64,000 nucleotides of DNA, from assembly GCF_040581485.1 (NCBI RefSeq), contig NC_090134.1, positions 15,677,501 to 15,741,500 on the forward strand, given 5' to 3'. Source of the stretch: Linepithema humile (taxonomy: Eukaryota > Arthropoda > Insecta > Hymenoptera > Formicidae). Below the pieces are notes generated by a model. The model was not told the origin of the DNA, ran no database searches, and saw only the letters and a program-made list of their open reading frames with translations. Both the position numbers and the translations under genes were made by a program. Shown one piece after another: positions 34,867 through 46,401 of this stretch (within the stretch, counting starts at the first letter, position 1; every line of letters begins with the position of its first letter).

Positions 34867-36200
34867 CATCGACAGCGCCGAGGAGGCGCTTGTTGGACTT
34901 GAAGAGTCATTCGTCGCGTCGATGGATTCTTCGATTGGTAAGTGAGAATTGATACATAAATAAGTCGGCAATACTGTGATGAACATAGATCGTTCATCAT
35001 CAATGTGCACAGTGTAACATTTGTCGAATTTAGGAGGATGAAAAATATTTTGTTGTATGTTTATATATTGTTTACAGTTCTCTAAATATATTATAAGGTT
35101 ATATAAAATTTTGTTTTAATGACAAAATTCTATCAATAGCTGATGGAATATAATATACATATTGCACAATATATTTAAAAATTATTTTATGAAGAATGAA
35201 TTTTCCTGAAGTAAATTACAACCCCTGTTTACGTCTGCTAACTAATGTGATACTCGAGTGGATGATATTTTCTCTTTTGCACTGGCATTTTAGAAATAAC
35301 GCGTATTTTCGAAAATATGAAGTATAATCTAATTACTTAAAAATATTTTGTTATACAAAAAAATAAGAAGAAATTATAATAAAAAATAATTATAAGTAAA
35401 AAAGCTGATAGCTTGGAAAATATTTCTTCAAACTTATCGATTAAATATTATGTTTCTATTATAAAAAGAACGCCATGAGACAATTGCATCGACTTTGCAA
35501 TGAAGAGCTCCACTACATTACAAAATTTAATTCTCTTATTACGAGGGGAGCCAATTTTTTTCAATTCCTTACAATTCTCAGAGTTATTTATGCGTTTTCA
35601 TAAAGAAAAGATCAATTCAAAATTGATTAGAAAGAAAATTGAATAAAAGAATGGTTGATTTCGGATATGTTATATGTCACGAATTATATTCGTAAATATA
35701 TTCCATAATTCTCTCTTTAAATTCATCTTTGGAGTGTTCAGCGAAATAGGATTACAGGAGCAATTGAAGAATCGAAAGATAAATCTCAAGTAGTAGACAC
35801 GTAGCGTGCTAATTATTACGCGACAGAGTCTAATTAAAATCGCTATTATAGCGACGAATAAATTTTTCGACCGCGCGAACGCTCGGCTGGTTTCACTACT
35901 TGGAAACACGAACACGCAACGCGCGATTTCATGAACGAACGCGACCCCGGTCTTTTCCACTTCCCTCACTTTATTTGCAACGCCGTTTCTGCTGACATCG
36001 TCGCTCGGCGATGAAACCATCGGGATGGAACGTCGGTAAACAATACGTTCACCTCTTTCGCAGCCTCAAAACCCGCAGCCCGGCTGCAAGCGGGAAAGAG
36101 CAAGAGCTTGGATTGCCGAAATCAAATATACAGGCCGTTTTAGGGATCGCGCATTTCTTTTAGGTCGGCAGTGTATTAAGAGGCACCTCGTTTACATTAA
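34867..36200 (+). other. tj 3' region
   Basis: Begins with about 71 nt of GC-rich, coding-like sequence in the +1 frame, ending in a strong donor ATTG/GTAAGTGAG (GT at 34938). Then AT-rich sequence with AATAAA near 35379, and a CpG-rich patch at about 35860-36110 that includes TGCTGACATC, a half Maf element. Probably 3' UTR or a 3' intron, then flank. Confidence 0.4.
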
Positions 36201-36326
36201 AATGGGCAAAAATCCATAAAATTTTTTACTAAAGAATCAAAATCGAGATTTTTATAAATTAAACTTTAATATCAAAATTGGCATCAAGCATCTTGTCCTC
36301 TATTTAAAATAAAATGGGCAAAAATC

Positions 36327-36363
36327 GAAAAAATTAGAAATAAAATTTATTTCTAATTTTTTC
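36327..36363. repeat. perfect hairpin, 18-bp arms
   Basis: GAAAAAATTAGAAATAAA, one central base, then its exact reverse complement. AT-rich cruciform-capable sequence; could be the end of a foldback relic. Confidence 0.9.
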
Positions 36364-36853
36364 AATTTAGTTACCACGATAATTAATTCTTAAAATTGCA
36401 AGACGTTCAAGTAATTTGCATTTGATTAAATTTTTTGCCAAGAATATTGTTCAATACTTTGAAACACTTTGCAGAAATGCAAATTCTTACATACAAATAT
36501 TGTATGTAATTACGAGTATAGATTTTTATTGTAAATAATAGATTATACGAAAATTGCATTCTATTTTTTAAACGAATTTCTTTATATGTTTAAGATAATA
36601 AAAAAATGTATAAGATAACAAAAAATATAAAATACTAAAAGGAGATGATTAAAGCTTTAATGGGGATTTAATATACTTGTTAACAAGAACCGTTTGACAC
36701 TGCTTGATGTTCGACTCTCAACGTTCCCCTAAGCAGACATTGTCGCATGTCAACTAGACAGATTGATTGATCGCTTCGAGAAATTCGTATGATTTTCGCA
36801 TCTCGTTATAATCTTTGCTGAAATTCCATGCTGATTGTTTCATTTAAACCCGT

Positions 36854-36930
36854 TCGTTTTTCACCCTATCTTCTCCCTAATTATGCACTTAGATTTGTAG
36901 TAATAAATAGAAAATCAAATTTTAAAAAAT
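36854..36930 (+). repeat. direct repeat, copy A
   Basis: Shares TTTTCACCCTATCTTCTC, TATGCA and AGATTTGTAGTAATAAATAG with copy B at 37486-37565, with few differences. Confidence 0.8.
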
Positions 36931-37106
36931 GTCACTCGTTATTTCAATCTCATAATATACAAAGTATTGTATAACAAATGTAAAAAACTAGAAAAATTTG
37001 CGAAAAGATTGATTATACATACATCGTGTGATGTGATCACGGCTTCGTGTTTAGGACCTGTATTTTTCGCGCTCTCTTGCTGAACAGAGGGGAGTGGTGA
37101 TATTGC

Positions 37107-37156
37107 AAAGAGAGAGAAAGAGAAGGAGAGCGAAAGAGAGGGAGAGAGAGAGAGAG
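37107..37156 (+). repeat. GA-rich microsatellite
   Basis: AG/GA dinucleotides with interruptions. Confidence 0.85.
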
Positions 37157-37485
37157 GATCGCTTGACGGTTCGAGTTTCGCGTTTTATAACTCTTGCACG
37201 CGTTATGTCGAGTGGCTGGCCGGTCCATGAGCGATAGGCAAGATAGTCAATGGCGTGGCGAGCCGTGTAGAAGTGCGTTGGTGTGTCGACCAAAACAGGT
37301 GGGGTGACAAAGGAAGCGAAACCCGGGAACCTCGGAAACGAGCTAGAGGTGAGACGAGCTTTATTGTCAAGTCACGCCGGCATCGTGGCCTATCTCTATC
37401 TTCTACGCGACCCCTCCGCTTTCGACGCTTTCCCTGCCGCCGTAGACGATCTACCCCTTTCGCTTTCTCGTGTTTTTCATGCAGC

Positions 37486-37565
37486 TTCGGTTTTCACCCT
37501 ATCTTCTCGTAACTATGCATTTTTAGATTTGTAGTAATAAATAGAAAATTAAGTTGAAAAAAATT
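37486..37565 (+). repeat. direct repeat, copy B
   Basis: Partner of copy A about 632 bp upstream. The sequence between the copies does not itself look duplicated. Confidence 0.8.
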
Positions 37566-38550
37566 TTACGCGAACAAGTTATTCAAAACTGAATTATTAT
37601 AAATGTGGAGCAAATAAAAATACTATTAATATATAAAAAAATCTCAAGAAATATTTCGCAGAAATAACATTTGTTCCATAAGAAATAATTTTTATTATAT
37701 GTGTGATTAATATTTTCTCTTTATAGAAACAATATATATTTTATATATCGAGTAAATTCTAATTAAACTAATTAAACGGATTGTATGTGTGTGTTTTTTG
37801 CGGCTAATAGAAGAAAGAAGAAAAGAAGTGGAGTTGACATAAAATTTTTGGCAAAGAGAAAGAATGCGACGGTTTAATAATATTAAATCACTTTCCGACG
37901 CATTTAGATACGAAATAAACACAAAATAAATTTTTTACAATTTCAATTTTTTAATGCCACAATGCATAAAAAAGTAACGTAAAAGTATTTTCTTTATCTC
38001 GAAGAGTTTTGAAATGATCCTTTCATTACACGTAAATTCGATATTTTTGCTCGAACACGAAATGTATTGTAGCAATGGAACGAATAAATCGTTACTACGC
38101 ACGACGCATTTGTTGTTACGTCTTGTTGACATCTTTTAATCAGTCCCACATACTTTTTTTTGCTAAGCTGATACCTCTCTCACGTTTGATAACATGGACC
38201 GTACACGCACTGTTGGGCCTCGAGAGAGCTCTTGTGCTTGTATGATCAAATAGCCTGATGTTATCAAGACGCATACAACGATGTGTATAGGTGCTTGCAG
38301 ACAAAAAGATCCAAGAAGCTTTCAATGCATTATTTAGAACCTAATGAATTATTTGAGTAATTTGTTTTTTTTTTTTCCTATTATAATTGATTTCTACATT
38401 ATATATTTTTCTGCATTTCTGTACGATAGATAGGTATTTATACTGTCGCGAAATAACAGAGATCACACATTTTCGCTTGGCAGCGCGACACCGTTGAAAA
38501 TTAAACTCACTGAAATTATACCGGCTTTTAATTCCTGCCGGTGAAGTACA

Positions 38551-41500
38551 AATCAATCGGTTCATTTCGTTCGGCAGCTTTAAGCCGGTGACGTCACATT
38601 TACTCTCACCGCGTGCAGAAGGCGGAGAAAGGAAAGATTTGGCGACGCCAGCATCTTTCACTTCTGATGACGATGTAGGTTCGCGGTGGTTGATGATGCG
38701 GCACGTAGGTTATATCCGTACGTACCTACACAAAGACGGGCCATACATGCACAATCAGATATATACATGTACGTACATGTTCACCGACGGGGTCCAACAT
38801 TTGCCGAATGAACGAAATCTGCGGAGGGACGCGCGGAAGTAAGAAGATCACGAGAAGACGATCACCTTGACCCAGTCCTACTCGACTCGCGACCGAGCAA
38901 TCGTGATACCATAACCACGACTACATTTATCAAACATTAAGGCTCTGATCTTGTAACTCAGTCATAGTGGATTATGACGTTAGAAGCGGAAGATCATATG
39001 AATCTTTTTCTTGTAACAACCATCAAAATAAATTCGATTTTTTTGCGTGCCACTACTCGACTTTAATAGAATTGATTTGCGGCATGTGTCGAAGATGACC
39101 TTTCTCAGTCGTTTTGATTCAATATATAAATGTATAATTCAATGTAGAAAAAAAATATTTTGTTACGATCTCTTATTTCGTAGACACTTCATTTCACATA
39201 GTAATTTTTCTTATACATGATATCAATTCAAAAGTTCCATTCTTTTCTTCATAATAAATACATAATGTATCTTTTTTCTACAAACGTGACATAAAATTTT
39301 TAATTTCCGAAAATTTATTGCAAGTATGTTTTTTTAACGCAGCTCTGAAATTATTTTGCATTTGCGCTACCTCCATTAATGTAGAAGATACAAAAATAGA
39401 CAGATAGCTGTATCTAAACGAAAAAAACGATACAATCATAATTTTTCTGGTATAACGACCCTGAAGAAGGCCACCCTGACCCAGTCGGACAATCGGCTCG
39501 TTAAAGGCGATCGATACTCGCTAATCAGATCAAACCACCCTGCTTTCTCTTGCTGCATGCACATTCTCACAATGGACAGGTTCGGCGCAACCTAATCCGT
39601 AAGCTATCAATAGATCAACTGTAAATTCATGTAAATCATAAATTAACTCAAATGTGCATGAATTTGTTATTTACTTTTTGAAGCGCAGATTTCTTCTTTG
39701 TAAAAAAAATTATTTAATTACATTTTTTGCATAGAATGCCTCTTACAAAACCATGTAATGTAATTATTTGCGTTTTTGAAATATTCGGAAAAGATTTGAT
39801 CACTCATTTTTATATTGTCTTCTTTATATCTCAAATTTTTTTGTATAACTTTGATAAAATATTATTGACTATATTATTTTACGGATTTTTAAGTGAATTT
39901 AAAACAATATAAGATCATAATAATAATTACGAAATCAAATATTTTGCCTATCTCCACACGAAACTACACAAAATACTTTTATCCTCCTAGATTGCACAAG
40001 TTTCACGTTGCTTATTTGAAAAAACGACAATTATGCTATGTGACATATAATATGTATATTCCTTATCCCATGGACAGTTTTTCAGGTACGATACATCGCT
40101 CGGAAAGCGTGTCAGGCGCTAAGCGACGGTGCGGAGGAGGACTTTAACTTCCCTTTCATCGATTTCTTCTTCTATTCTTCGTCACTGTACATTGAACCTT
40201 ACGGTCGCCTGTGGGCTGCGAGAAAACGCAGCTAGTTCCTTCCTAAGCGTACACCGACTGGTGATTTAGTGAGATCCGATCTGCGAGCGGAGCGGCCGAT
40301 CAGCTGGACCATAAATATCAGGTGTTTTTTGCTCGCATACAAATACACACATACACGCACGCGCGCGCGCGCGCGCGCGCACTCTTCTTTCTCGAGTAGA
40401 ACGAGACGTCTGACCAGGGGTAGCTAGGGTCGCATTCGTCTTCTCGTTAGCGTTCATCTATTCTCTTCTCGGATTTCTTTCAATTCTCGAAACGAGACCT
40501 CAAGACATTTTTCTTACACTCGTCTCTTCGGTGCACGCAAAGTTTCGTTTCAACTAAAGTCATTACTTAATTAAAAAGAAATTGGGGAACGTTTTTTATA
40601 ATTTTTTTTTTAGAAAAATTTTCTCTCGGAGGAACTCTTTTTTATAAAAAAATGTTTTAAACTCTGCGGGCATAACTTAACAGAGTTTCAGCGCCGCTGT
40701 ATTACGCTCATTGAAGCACAGTCGCATCTTATCACGATGGAATTAAGTCAGATTCTCAGAAGGGAAACTCAAAACTACGTAGAGTATATATATATAGGCC
40801 GAGGTCTTAATTTCTCGAAATTTCCGCAACCCCCTAAACGCGGTTATTTACCAATTATAGTTATCTGTGCGCGAGAATGCGCGAGAGGAGTCCACGAGCG
40901 CCCCGTCGAAAAGCTTAACTGCACTTTTATAGCGCTTCTCGAGACTTTAAACGGATAATTTTTATCCGCTAAGCCGCCGTCGCCGTCGCTACTGCGCGTT
41001 TCCACTCCTCCGATGCCACCCTCGTCGTTCCAGGCGAACCCTCGTAAAATTAAGTCAAACAGCCACGGGGTGCCGGGGTGCCACTCGCTTTTCCGCGTTA
41101 CGTTCTCCGTTCCCGTTAAGAGGAACGTCACCGCCTCGATGCCGGAGCGACACACTGGTCGCTTTCGCAAACGGCGAAAAGGGACGGTCCGTGAATCGTT
41201 CACGGTGATGCCGATGACATCACAAGACTCATCAGATGCGCCGCGAAAACTGTAGGAAATCTCAAGCATTTTTGTTTCTTCCCGCGTTTTTCCCGCAATT
41301 CAAGAGCTTCGACTGTACGTACGTGTCATGCATCATTAAATAGTATCACTAGAAAAGATTGCGCGGCTTCTTATTTCGGTCGTTCGATTTCAAACATGAT
41401 AAATTATCTCTATGAATTTCAATCTGTTAGATCCAATTTTCATATGGATTTCATAGATCAAACTTTTAATAAATACCGTAGAAAATATCGATAAATTAAA

Positions 41501-42526
41501 ATACTGGTATTTCGGTGCTTTAAAGTAATTGCATATTCGAAATACCAGTGCTGCAATTATTACTTTACGTAGTTTTCCCTCTCTTTCTCTCTGTCTCTCT
41601 TTCTCATTGCGAGATGGCATGTTTCGGCGGAGAAAAGAGAAAATCTTTCTTGACTGTTTCCTAATTCTGCTCGTAAAGTTGTATTTAATGTTATAATTCC
41701 AAACTAAAACGTTAGTGATAATAACACTGTTCTGCATAAATCTATTGATTGAAAAAGAAGAGTGGTTTTATGCACTAAATTCAATTTCCTGAAGTGTGCA
41801 TGATACAAAAAATTTGAGAAGCCTTAGTAAATTCAAAAGCATGAAAAATAATAAAATATCTATAATTTTCTTAAATTCTAAATTAAACAGCTTCAAACAA
41901 TCGTAAAAAAAAGATAAAATCCATTCTAAAAAAAGTTAATATGTTTTCAAAATTGTATTATAGTTATTTATAATGCTACTTTAGAATCGTTATTCAGAGC
42001 ATAATTTTCTTTGATTTTTTCAAAATTCTGATGTGATGTTCACTTTTTGAGGCCAGATTCGGATTTAGCGCACAAAAATGACCGAGGAGTACTCTTCTTC
42101 GCTAGATAACAAAAAATGTCTAATTTTGCAGATCAGTGTAATAGGATTAACTGGAGAGAATATGACGCGAAAAAGCAAGGTTGAACCTTAGCATTTAGCT
42201 TATACACTTTTTAATATTCTTATTGAACTTTTTAGTTATTTTTATTTTATCTTTGTTAAGCTTCTACATAGATCTTATTTAAAACTTATATTGTTGAATC
42301 AAGAGATAGATTAGAACAATTGTTATATTTTTATCTGTATGAGGAATTTCGTAATTTCTGCATAAATGTCACGCTCATGTTAACATTGGATGTTGCTGTA
42401 AATAGGGTATATTTACGCTGATTGCAAGCATATCTTATTACTTTTACAAATCTTATTATTTGTCTCATTTATAAATACTCTGAAGGTATTAAAAAAAAGG
42501 ATTTTACGTTAATAAGATCTCTGTCC
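38551..42526. other. intergenic DNA with CpG-rich patches
   Basis: CpG-rich patches at about 38560-38910 (with TGACGTCA at 38589-38596), 40080-40500 and 40830-41280; AT-rich between. A short similar pair containing TGACCCAGTC lies at about 38851 and 39461. A GC microsatellite lies at 40357-40380. Overlapping open frames at about 40850-41260 on both strands lack family features or splice support. Confidence 0.45.
40357..40380 (+). repeat. GC dinucleotide microsatellite
   Basis: Alternating CG continuing from a CA-rich tract; a potential Z-DNA-forming sequence. Confidence 0.9.
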
Positions 42527-43000
42527 ACACTAGGAAAAAAATTTAGTGTTTTTAATAAAACTTTATAGTTGAGATTTTTGCTTATAGCAACCAAATATTG
42601 TGTTTAATATTATGCAAGATTTAGTTGTTTTTTTGCTAAAATAATTTTTACATTTTGTTGTTTTGAAACCAAAGAATTTAGTTGTTAGAAAATTTTCAAT
42701 AAAAATGAGATTTTATATTTAATTCAAATAACTATAAGTTAATAAAGTTAGTTTAATAATGCAAAATTAAATTTCTAGTGAGAAATTTAAGTCGACAAAA
42801 ACGTCTATACACTATATTAGATGTCGTTTATTAAACGTCTATTTTTTAGTTGTTATATCGAGAAAAGGAATTGTAGGAAAAAATGTTGTTAACAAAGACA
42901 TTTGTTTAGGATAAATAAATTTGGTTGAGCATATTTCAACCAAATATTTTTATCACCGTAAAAACATTTGGTTTTTTCAACTAAATATTTTTCCTAGTGT
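42527..43000. mobile_element. 474-bp non-autonomous DNA element with terminal inverted repeats
   Basis: The left end ACACTAGGAAAAAAATTTAG is matched by the inverted right end CTAAATATTTTTCCTAGTGT, about 22 bp with one or two mismatches. The interior is AT-rich, with subterminal repeats of an ACATTTGGTT/CAACCAAAT type and no coding capacity. No convincing target-site duplication is visible, so the superfamily is uncertain. Confidence 0.75.
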
Positions 43001-45547
43001 ATGTAAATTCATACAAATTTGCGCAACATAATGTATTGATCTTGATATACACAAGACACAAATTTGTAAGCATACTTGGCAGTTATGTAGAGAAGAATGT
43101 TTGTTATCACAAATACAATAAAGAACTAAAAAAAAAAAGAATAAAGACCGCTATTTTTACCTTTCATAGATATTTAATAGCTTTACGTTATCACGTTTAT
43201 CCAGGTTGATTTGGTCGTATTTCAATCATTGATACTTTAAAAGGGAAAAAATGGAAATTAGCGAGTAATTTTTAATTAATCGCGCGGGATAACGAATTCA
43301 TGATGAATGCGGCGTGTAAAAAATATCGTTATCTTAAGATGAAATTAAAAATAAATAAAAATGTTTCGCAGAAGATTGATATGAATATCGACTTCTTGAG
43401 CCTGGATTCGACATTGAATTATAGAATGTTCGTAGGGACGCGAGGCAAAAGTTCACTCTCGCTCGGATGGAATTACTTTTATTCGTCGTGGCAGAAGTAG
43501 ACGGCGATTTGATTCGCGATCGTTCATGCGAGCCGCGATTGGGAAGGCTCGCCCGCGCGTCTGCCTGCGCCGTTCTGTCTGAAGGTGGATTTGATCGCGT
43601 TTTCCGGCATTACGCCGGTATAATTCCTTCCTTTTTTTCTTTCGCCTCTTTGCGCACCGGCCGCTAGCCGTCAGCGTGATTGACGAGTGATATCGTTAAC
43701 GGTTTTAAGACTCCCTTACTCCCCGCTTGTCTCACTCCCCTCATGATGGTGCGAGCGATCTACCGCGATGATCTCATTAGTAGTGATTCCCGTTCTACGC
43801 AGTACCGCGCGGTTTAACGTGTTTGTTCGAGCGTGTCACGTTCCAAATACTACGCGCTTTTAATTATTACGTCGTAATAATTAAAAGCCTTTGAGTTTTT
43901 TAAATAAATTACAATTGCAATATCTATATGACACTTTTTGATGCGAAGAATTTGTTGATTGTTGAGCTTGACAAATTTTTAATAGTTGCGTGGCAACACC
44001 AAGCGTTATACGTTTAGAAATAATTTATCATCAAAAAATATTTAAAGATTTTAAGAGTGCGAAATATGAATAAACCATAAAACCATTATAACAGTAATAT
44101 TTCAAGCATTTAATTTTGCCTATACTCTCTTAACGTGAAATATATTTTCATGATATTGAGTTATGTAATAAGTAATTTCAGATTTTTCAAATAAATCTAT
44201 CTACCTTTTTTAATCAAGTAAAACGTAGTTTGATTAGCACGTAAATTAAATTTCCGTTCGTTGAAATTGTAATTAAGTTTTACCCATATCACGATTTTTT
44301 AAACGTGCTGCATAAAAAAGAACAATAATATCGTCTATAAAAAAATCCAAAATTATTTCGCGCAATCCAATACAATTGGTTATTCAAAATTGAAGATTGT
44401 GTAATGCGGTTTGCGCAATTGCGACGATCACTTAGGATATTCCGTGTGCAGGTTGTGTATGAATTTTGCTATGCACGCATTGGGGACGGGTTCTCGGAAT
44501 GTACGAAATGAGGTGGCGATGATTTCGCGCATTCGGCTGGGGGGTGGCAGCGAAAATGGTATCTCGCGCCGCGCGCGTCGCGCGAGGTGGTTCCTACGGC
44601 ACGAGGAATACCTATCCAGTTTGCGGACGCATCTCGCGCACCTCTCTGGACGGCGATTCAGACGCCTGGCGCCAGTAGCTCCGCCTACTTGCGATACAAC
44701 CTTCAGCTCCTCGCACATTCCCGACGGCCGACGGCCGGTCGTTATTATCATCGTGCCTGCCTCGTCGAGCCCCTTTCTTTCTCCCACTTGCCTGCCACAG
44801 CTACAGTCCTACGGTCTTGAGGATGCTCGCTCCGTCGTCGTTACGATGTCACGTCGAAATCACTCCACGTCAAGTTTTTTTTTTTTTTTTTTCACATTAG
44901 AGCAAGAATGTTGAGAATTTTACTTGATCCGCTCTTACTGCGGATATATTGAATTATTTATGTAACATCAGAAGCGAAAAAGTATTTATGTATCTGAATA
45001 AATTAATTTCTTCGTATGTTATCACTCATTTTTTTATAGTAGATATATTATAGATTGATGCTGGCTGGTCATTATAAATTTATTTAAGTCGTTACTTTGT
45101 GGCAGCAAGGTCAAATTTATTATTTATTATTAAAAAAAAGTAAAACACGAAAAACTTTGTCAACACACAAATGCTGTGATTCTGATGGCAACAAGAGTCT
45201 TAATAATATTTACATTAATCACCGAGTTTTGTTCGTCATTCTCTTTGACTGTAAGATTTATACGTTTGCATAAATTAGTTCTGTGGAATGCGTTCAACGT
45301 GATCTCGTACACGACGCCAAGGTTAAATGTCTCGGCAATGATTTACAGAGGCATGAAGAGGGAGGGAGATACAAATCTATCGACGCTGCATTTATCATCG
45401 AAACGATATTCACGGATTGACCGGCGCACAACATGCGTTACAATGTGCGAGTGTGGTAACGCAGTATATTCTGAGACACGAAAACAATCCGCGGTTTCAG
45501 TGCAACAATGAAAAATCTTGCAATCTTGAGATATTTTGGAATACAGA

Positions 45548-45549
<2 letters not shown>
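43001..45549. other. intergenic DNA with CpG-rich patches
   Basis: CpG-rich patches at about 43430-43860 and 44400-44870 within AT-rich DNA; a perfect 15-bp-arm hairpin at 43856-43888; a run of about 18 T at 44875-44892. Open frames at 44410-44910 occur on both strands and look compositional. Confidence 0.45.
43856..43888. repeat. perfect hairpin with 15-bp arms, loop GTC
   Basis: GCTTTTAATTATTAC, GTC, then the exact reverse complement. Each arm carries a TAATTA homeodomain-type core. No terminator role is expected in this genome. Confidence 0.85.

Positions 45550-45609
<60 letters not shown>
45550..45609 (+). repeat. CA microsatellite
   Basis: Nearly 60 nt of uninterrupted AC dinucleotides, likely polymorphic. 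Confidence 0.97.
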
Positions 45610-45613
<4 letters not shown>

Positions 45614-46365
45614 TGTATTCTAATATAGAAAATATGCAATATTTTGTAAAATTATAACACAATAAAAAAAAATTTAAGAGCAACTAAATGTAGGTTAAAA
45701 AATACTGTTGAACTCGTGTGTGAAATCGAAAACTCACAAGTGTTATTGGAACTTTTTTAACGTATGGGAGAGAGATGATGTTCGATGATCCCCGATTTTC
45801 TTCTGCGGAATATTTGCACGACAATGCGGATGGCGAAGCCCTTTAGCATTTTTATGCGAGCTGCCGCTGACAGTTTATTTTATTATATCGCTAGGCTGCT
45901 GCCCATCGTCCATCGTCCAAGAGAATTCATAAGTCAAACCCAGCGTAAGAGCGACCCGAGCAAGCTATCTGCACGCGGAAGTCGTTTTGTCCTATTTTCC
46001 GGTCGCTGATCGTAAATCGACAGACGAATTGGCGGTTACCGTAACGATGTGATAGCGCGTTGTATTCACGGAAATAATTGTTAAGACTATTTATTTGCGA
46101 CGCGACTTTCTTCCTGTACAACTTTGAGAGAAAAAAATCAAACACTGACTCACGGCGCGGGATTTGGTACATCGAATTTGATAGCAAAAGTGAATCAACC
46201 ACAAATCTTTGATATCAGATGAAATAAATGAGTTTAAGTTAAAAGAATTTAAATCTTATATTTTTTTTTAATTTTGAACTAAATTTCTGTAATTAAAACT
46301 CAGATTAAAAATTACGTTTACATATTTCTACGCTTATATGTATATACACGCAATTCTAGATAAAG

Positions 46366-46401
<36 letters not shown>

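Larger units (their letters stand above)
36201..38550. other. intergenic DNA with hairpin and local duplication
   Basis: Holds a perfect palindromic hairpin (36327-36363), a TAAAATGGGCAAAAATC segment present twice (about 36197 and 36309), a 77-80 bp direct repeat pair (36854 and 37486), and a GA tract at 37107-37156 next to a CpG-rich patch at 37180-37500. No gene recognised. Confidence 0.5.

Noticed and set aside
34411..35010. 199-codon open frame on the minus strand with a leucine run
   Set aside because: It is the antisense shadow of the tj CAG/CAA repeat and bZIP exon.
40844..41269. 141-codon minus-strand frame paired with an 80-codon plus-strand frame
   Set aside because: Overlapping sense and antisense frames in a CpG-rich patch with no splice or family support.
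44411..44914. 167-codon open frame on the plus strand
   Set aside because: It ends in a poly-Phe artefact of the T run, has competing open frames on both strands, and has no family signature.
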